Below, piece by piece: positions 7,138 through 7,457 of a stretch of 7,457 nucleotides of DNA. The DNA lies in contig JAFXYU010000212.1 in assembly GCA_017541565.1 (NCBI GenBank), positions 1 to 7,457 of the forward strand, given 5' to 3'. A model generated the notes under the pieces. That model searched no databases. It saw only the letters and a program-made list of their open reading frames with translations, and was not told where the DNA came from. The position numbers and the translations under genes were made by a program. The stretch's first letter is position 1. Every line of letters begins with the position of its first letter. This DNA comes from a bacterium. GTDB taxonomy: Bacteria; Cyanobacteriota; Vampirovibrionia; Gastranaerophilales; Gastranaerophilaceae.

Positions 7138-7457
7138 ATGGTTGATGGCACAAACATAAATTTGAAAAATTCTCTACCGTTTGGAGAAAATAAAATACCG
7201 CACAAAGAAAGCGGTGCAAATATTGATGCGCATTATTCGGACAGTATGAAAGTTGAGCGTCCGAAGATTAATCCTGAAAACATAAAAATAACAGTCCCGC
7301 ATAAAACTCTTTATTCCGATGCGGATGCAACAAAAAGAATACAGCAATTAAATACCGATATATATGAAGGTCAAAAAAAGGAGAAGGCGAAAAATGAATT
7401 CAATTTTAAGACTTATTTCAAACTTATTGCAGCATTTATTTTGGCAGCAGCAAGCAT
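7138..7457 (+). CDS. Partial CDS: protein with a predicted membrane anchor (3' end beyond window)
   Basis: An open frame of 106 codons runs from an ATG directly after the previous gene's TAG to the window edge with no stop. The first 90 residues are polar, with Lys- and Asn-rich stretches and no domain I recognise. From about residue 92 (TYFKLIAAFILAAAS) a hydrophobic segment begins, preceded by positive charges, which suggests a transmembrane helix with the polar part in the cytoplasm. GGAG at 7123-7126, inside the preceding gene, lies 11 nt upstream of the ATG and supports coupled translation. The frame is the same as the preceding gene's, so only the TAG at 7135-7137 separates them. Function unknown. 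Confidence 0.65.
   Translation, partial: MVDGTNINLKNSLPFGENKIPHKESGANIDAHYSDSMKVERPKINPENIKITVPHKTLYSDADATKRIQQLNTDIYEGQKKEKAKNEFNFKTYFKLIAAFILAAAS

Overview
The window is an AT-rich, tightly packed stretch of bacterial chromosome with nine coding regions, eight complete and one cut by the right edge. Gene density, a groES-groEL pair with long but ordinary products, strong AAGGAG-type ribosome sites and short hypothetical proteins with no obvious relatives fit a small-genome, host- or gut-associated bacterium. GroES and GroEL resemble those of the cyanobacterial lineage. Taken with the other genes, my best guess is a non-photosynthetic relative such as Vampirovibrionia/Gastranaerophilales. 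That placement is inference and would need a GroEL tree.

Layout, left to right. (1) 8-544: a secreted TPR-repeat protein. (2) 633-2587: the groES-groEL chaperonin operon, closed by a perfect 18-bp terminator hairpin at 2682-2722. No CIRCE operator is visible. (3) 2789-4174: a GspE/PilB-type ATPase paralogue that keeps its P-loop but has lost most other catalytic motifs. Its consensus promoter sits so close to the ATG that the mRNA is predicted to be leaderless. (4) 4233-5806: a two-gene unit with its own extended -10 promoter. It pairs a CooC-like deviant P-loop ATPase that carries a CXC metal-binding motif (TTG start) with folD, and the two overlap by one base (TAATG). (5) 5826-6269, minus strand: a small acidic helical protein of unknown function, convergent with folD. 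(6) 6270-6489: a 220-bp divergent control region with a 17-bp perfect inverted repeat, one arm in front of each flanking gene, plus two short direct repeats. (7) 6490-7137: a GNAT-fold acetyltransferase-like protein with a long unmatched N-terminal extension. It is followed with no gap, and in the same frame (TAG-ATG), by (8) 7138-7457, the start of a membrane-anchored protein truncated by the window.

The chaperonin and FolD genes are housekeeping. The parts most worth a second look are the CooC-like/FolD pairing, the decayed secretion-type ATPase with its leaderless promoter, and the divergent pair of lineage-specific genes that share mirror-image promoter elements. I see no rRNA, tRNA, CRISPR array, insertion sequence, prophage or defence system.
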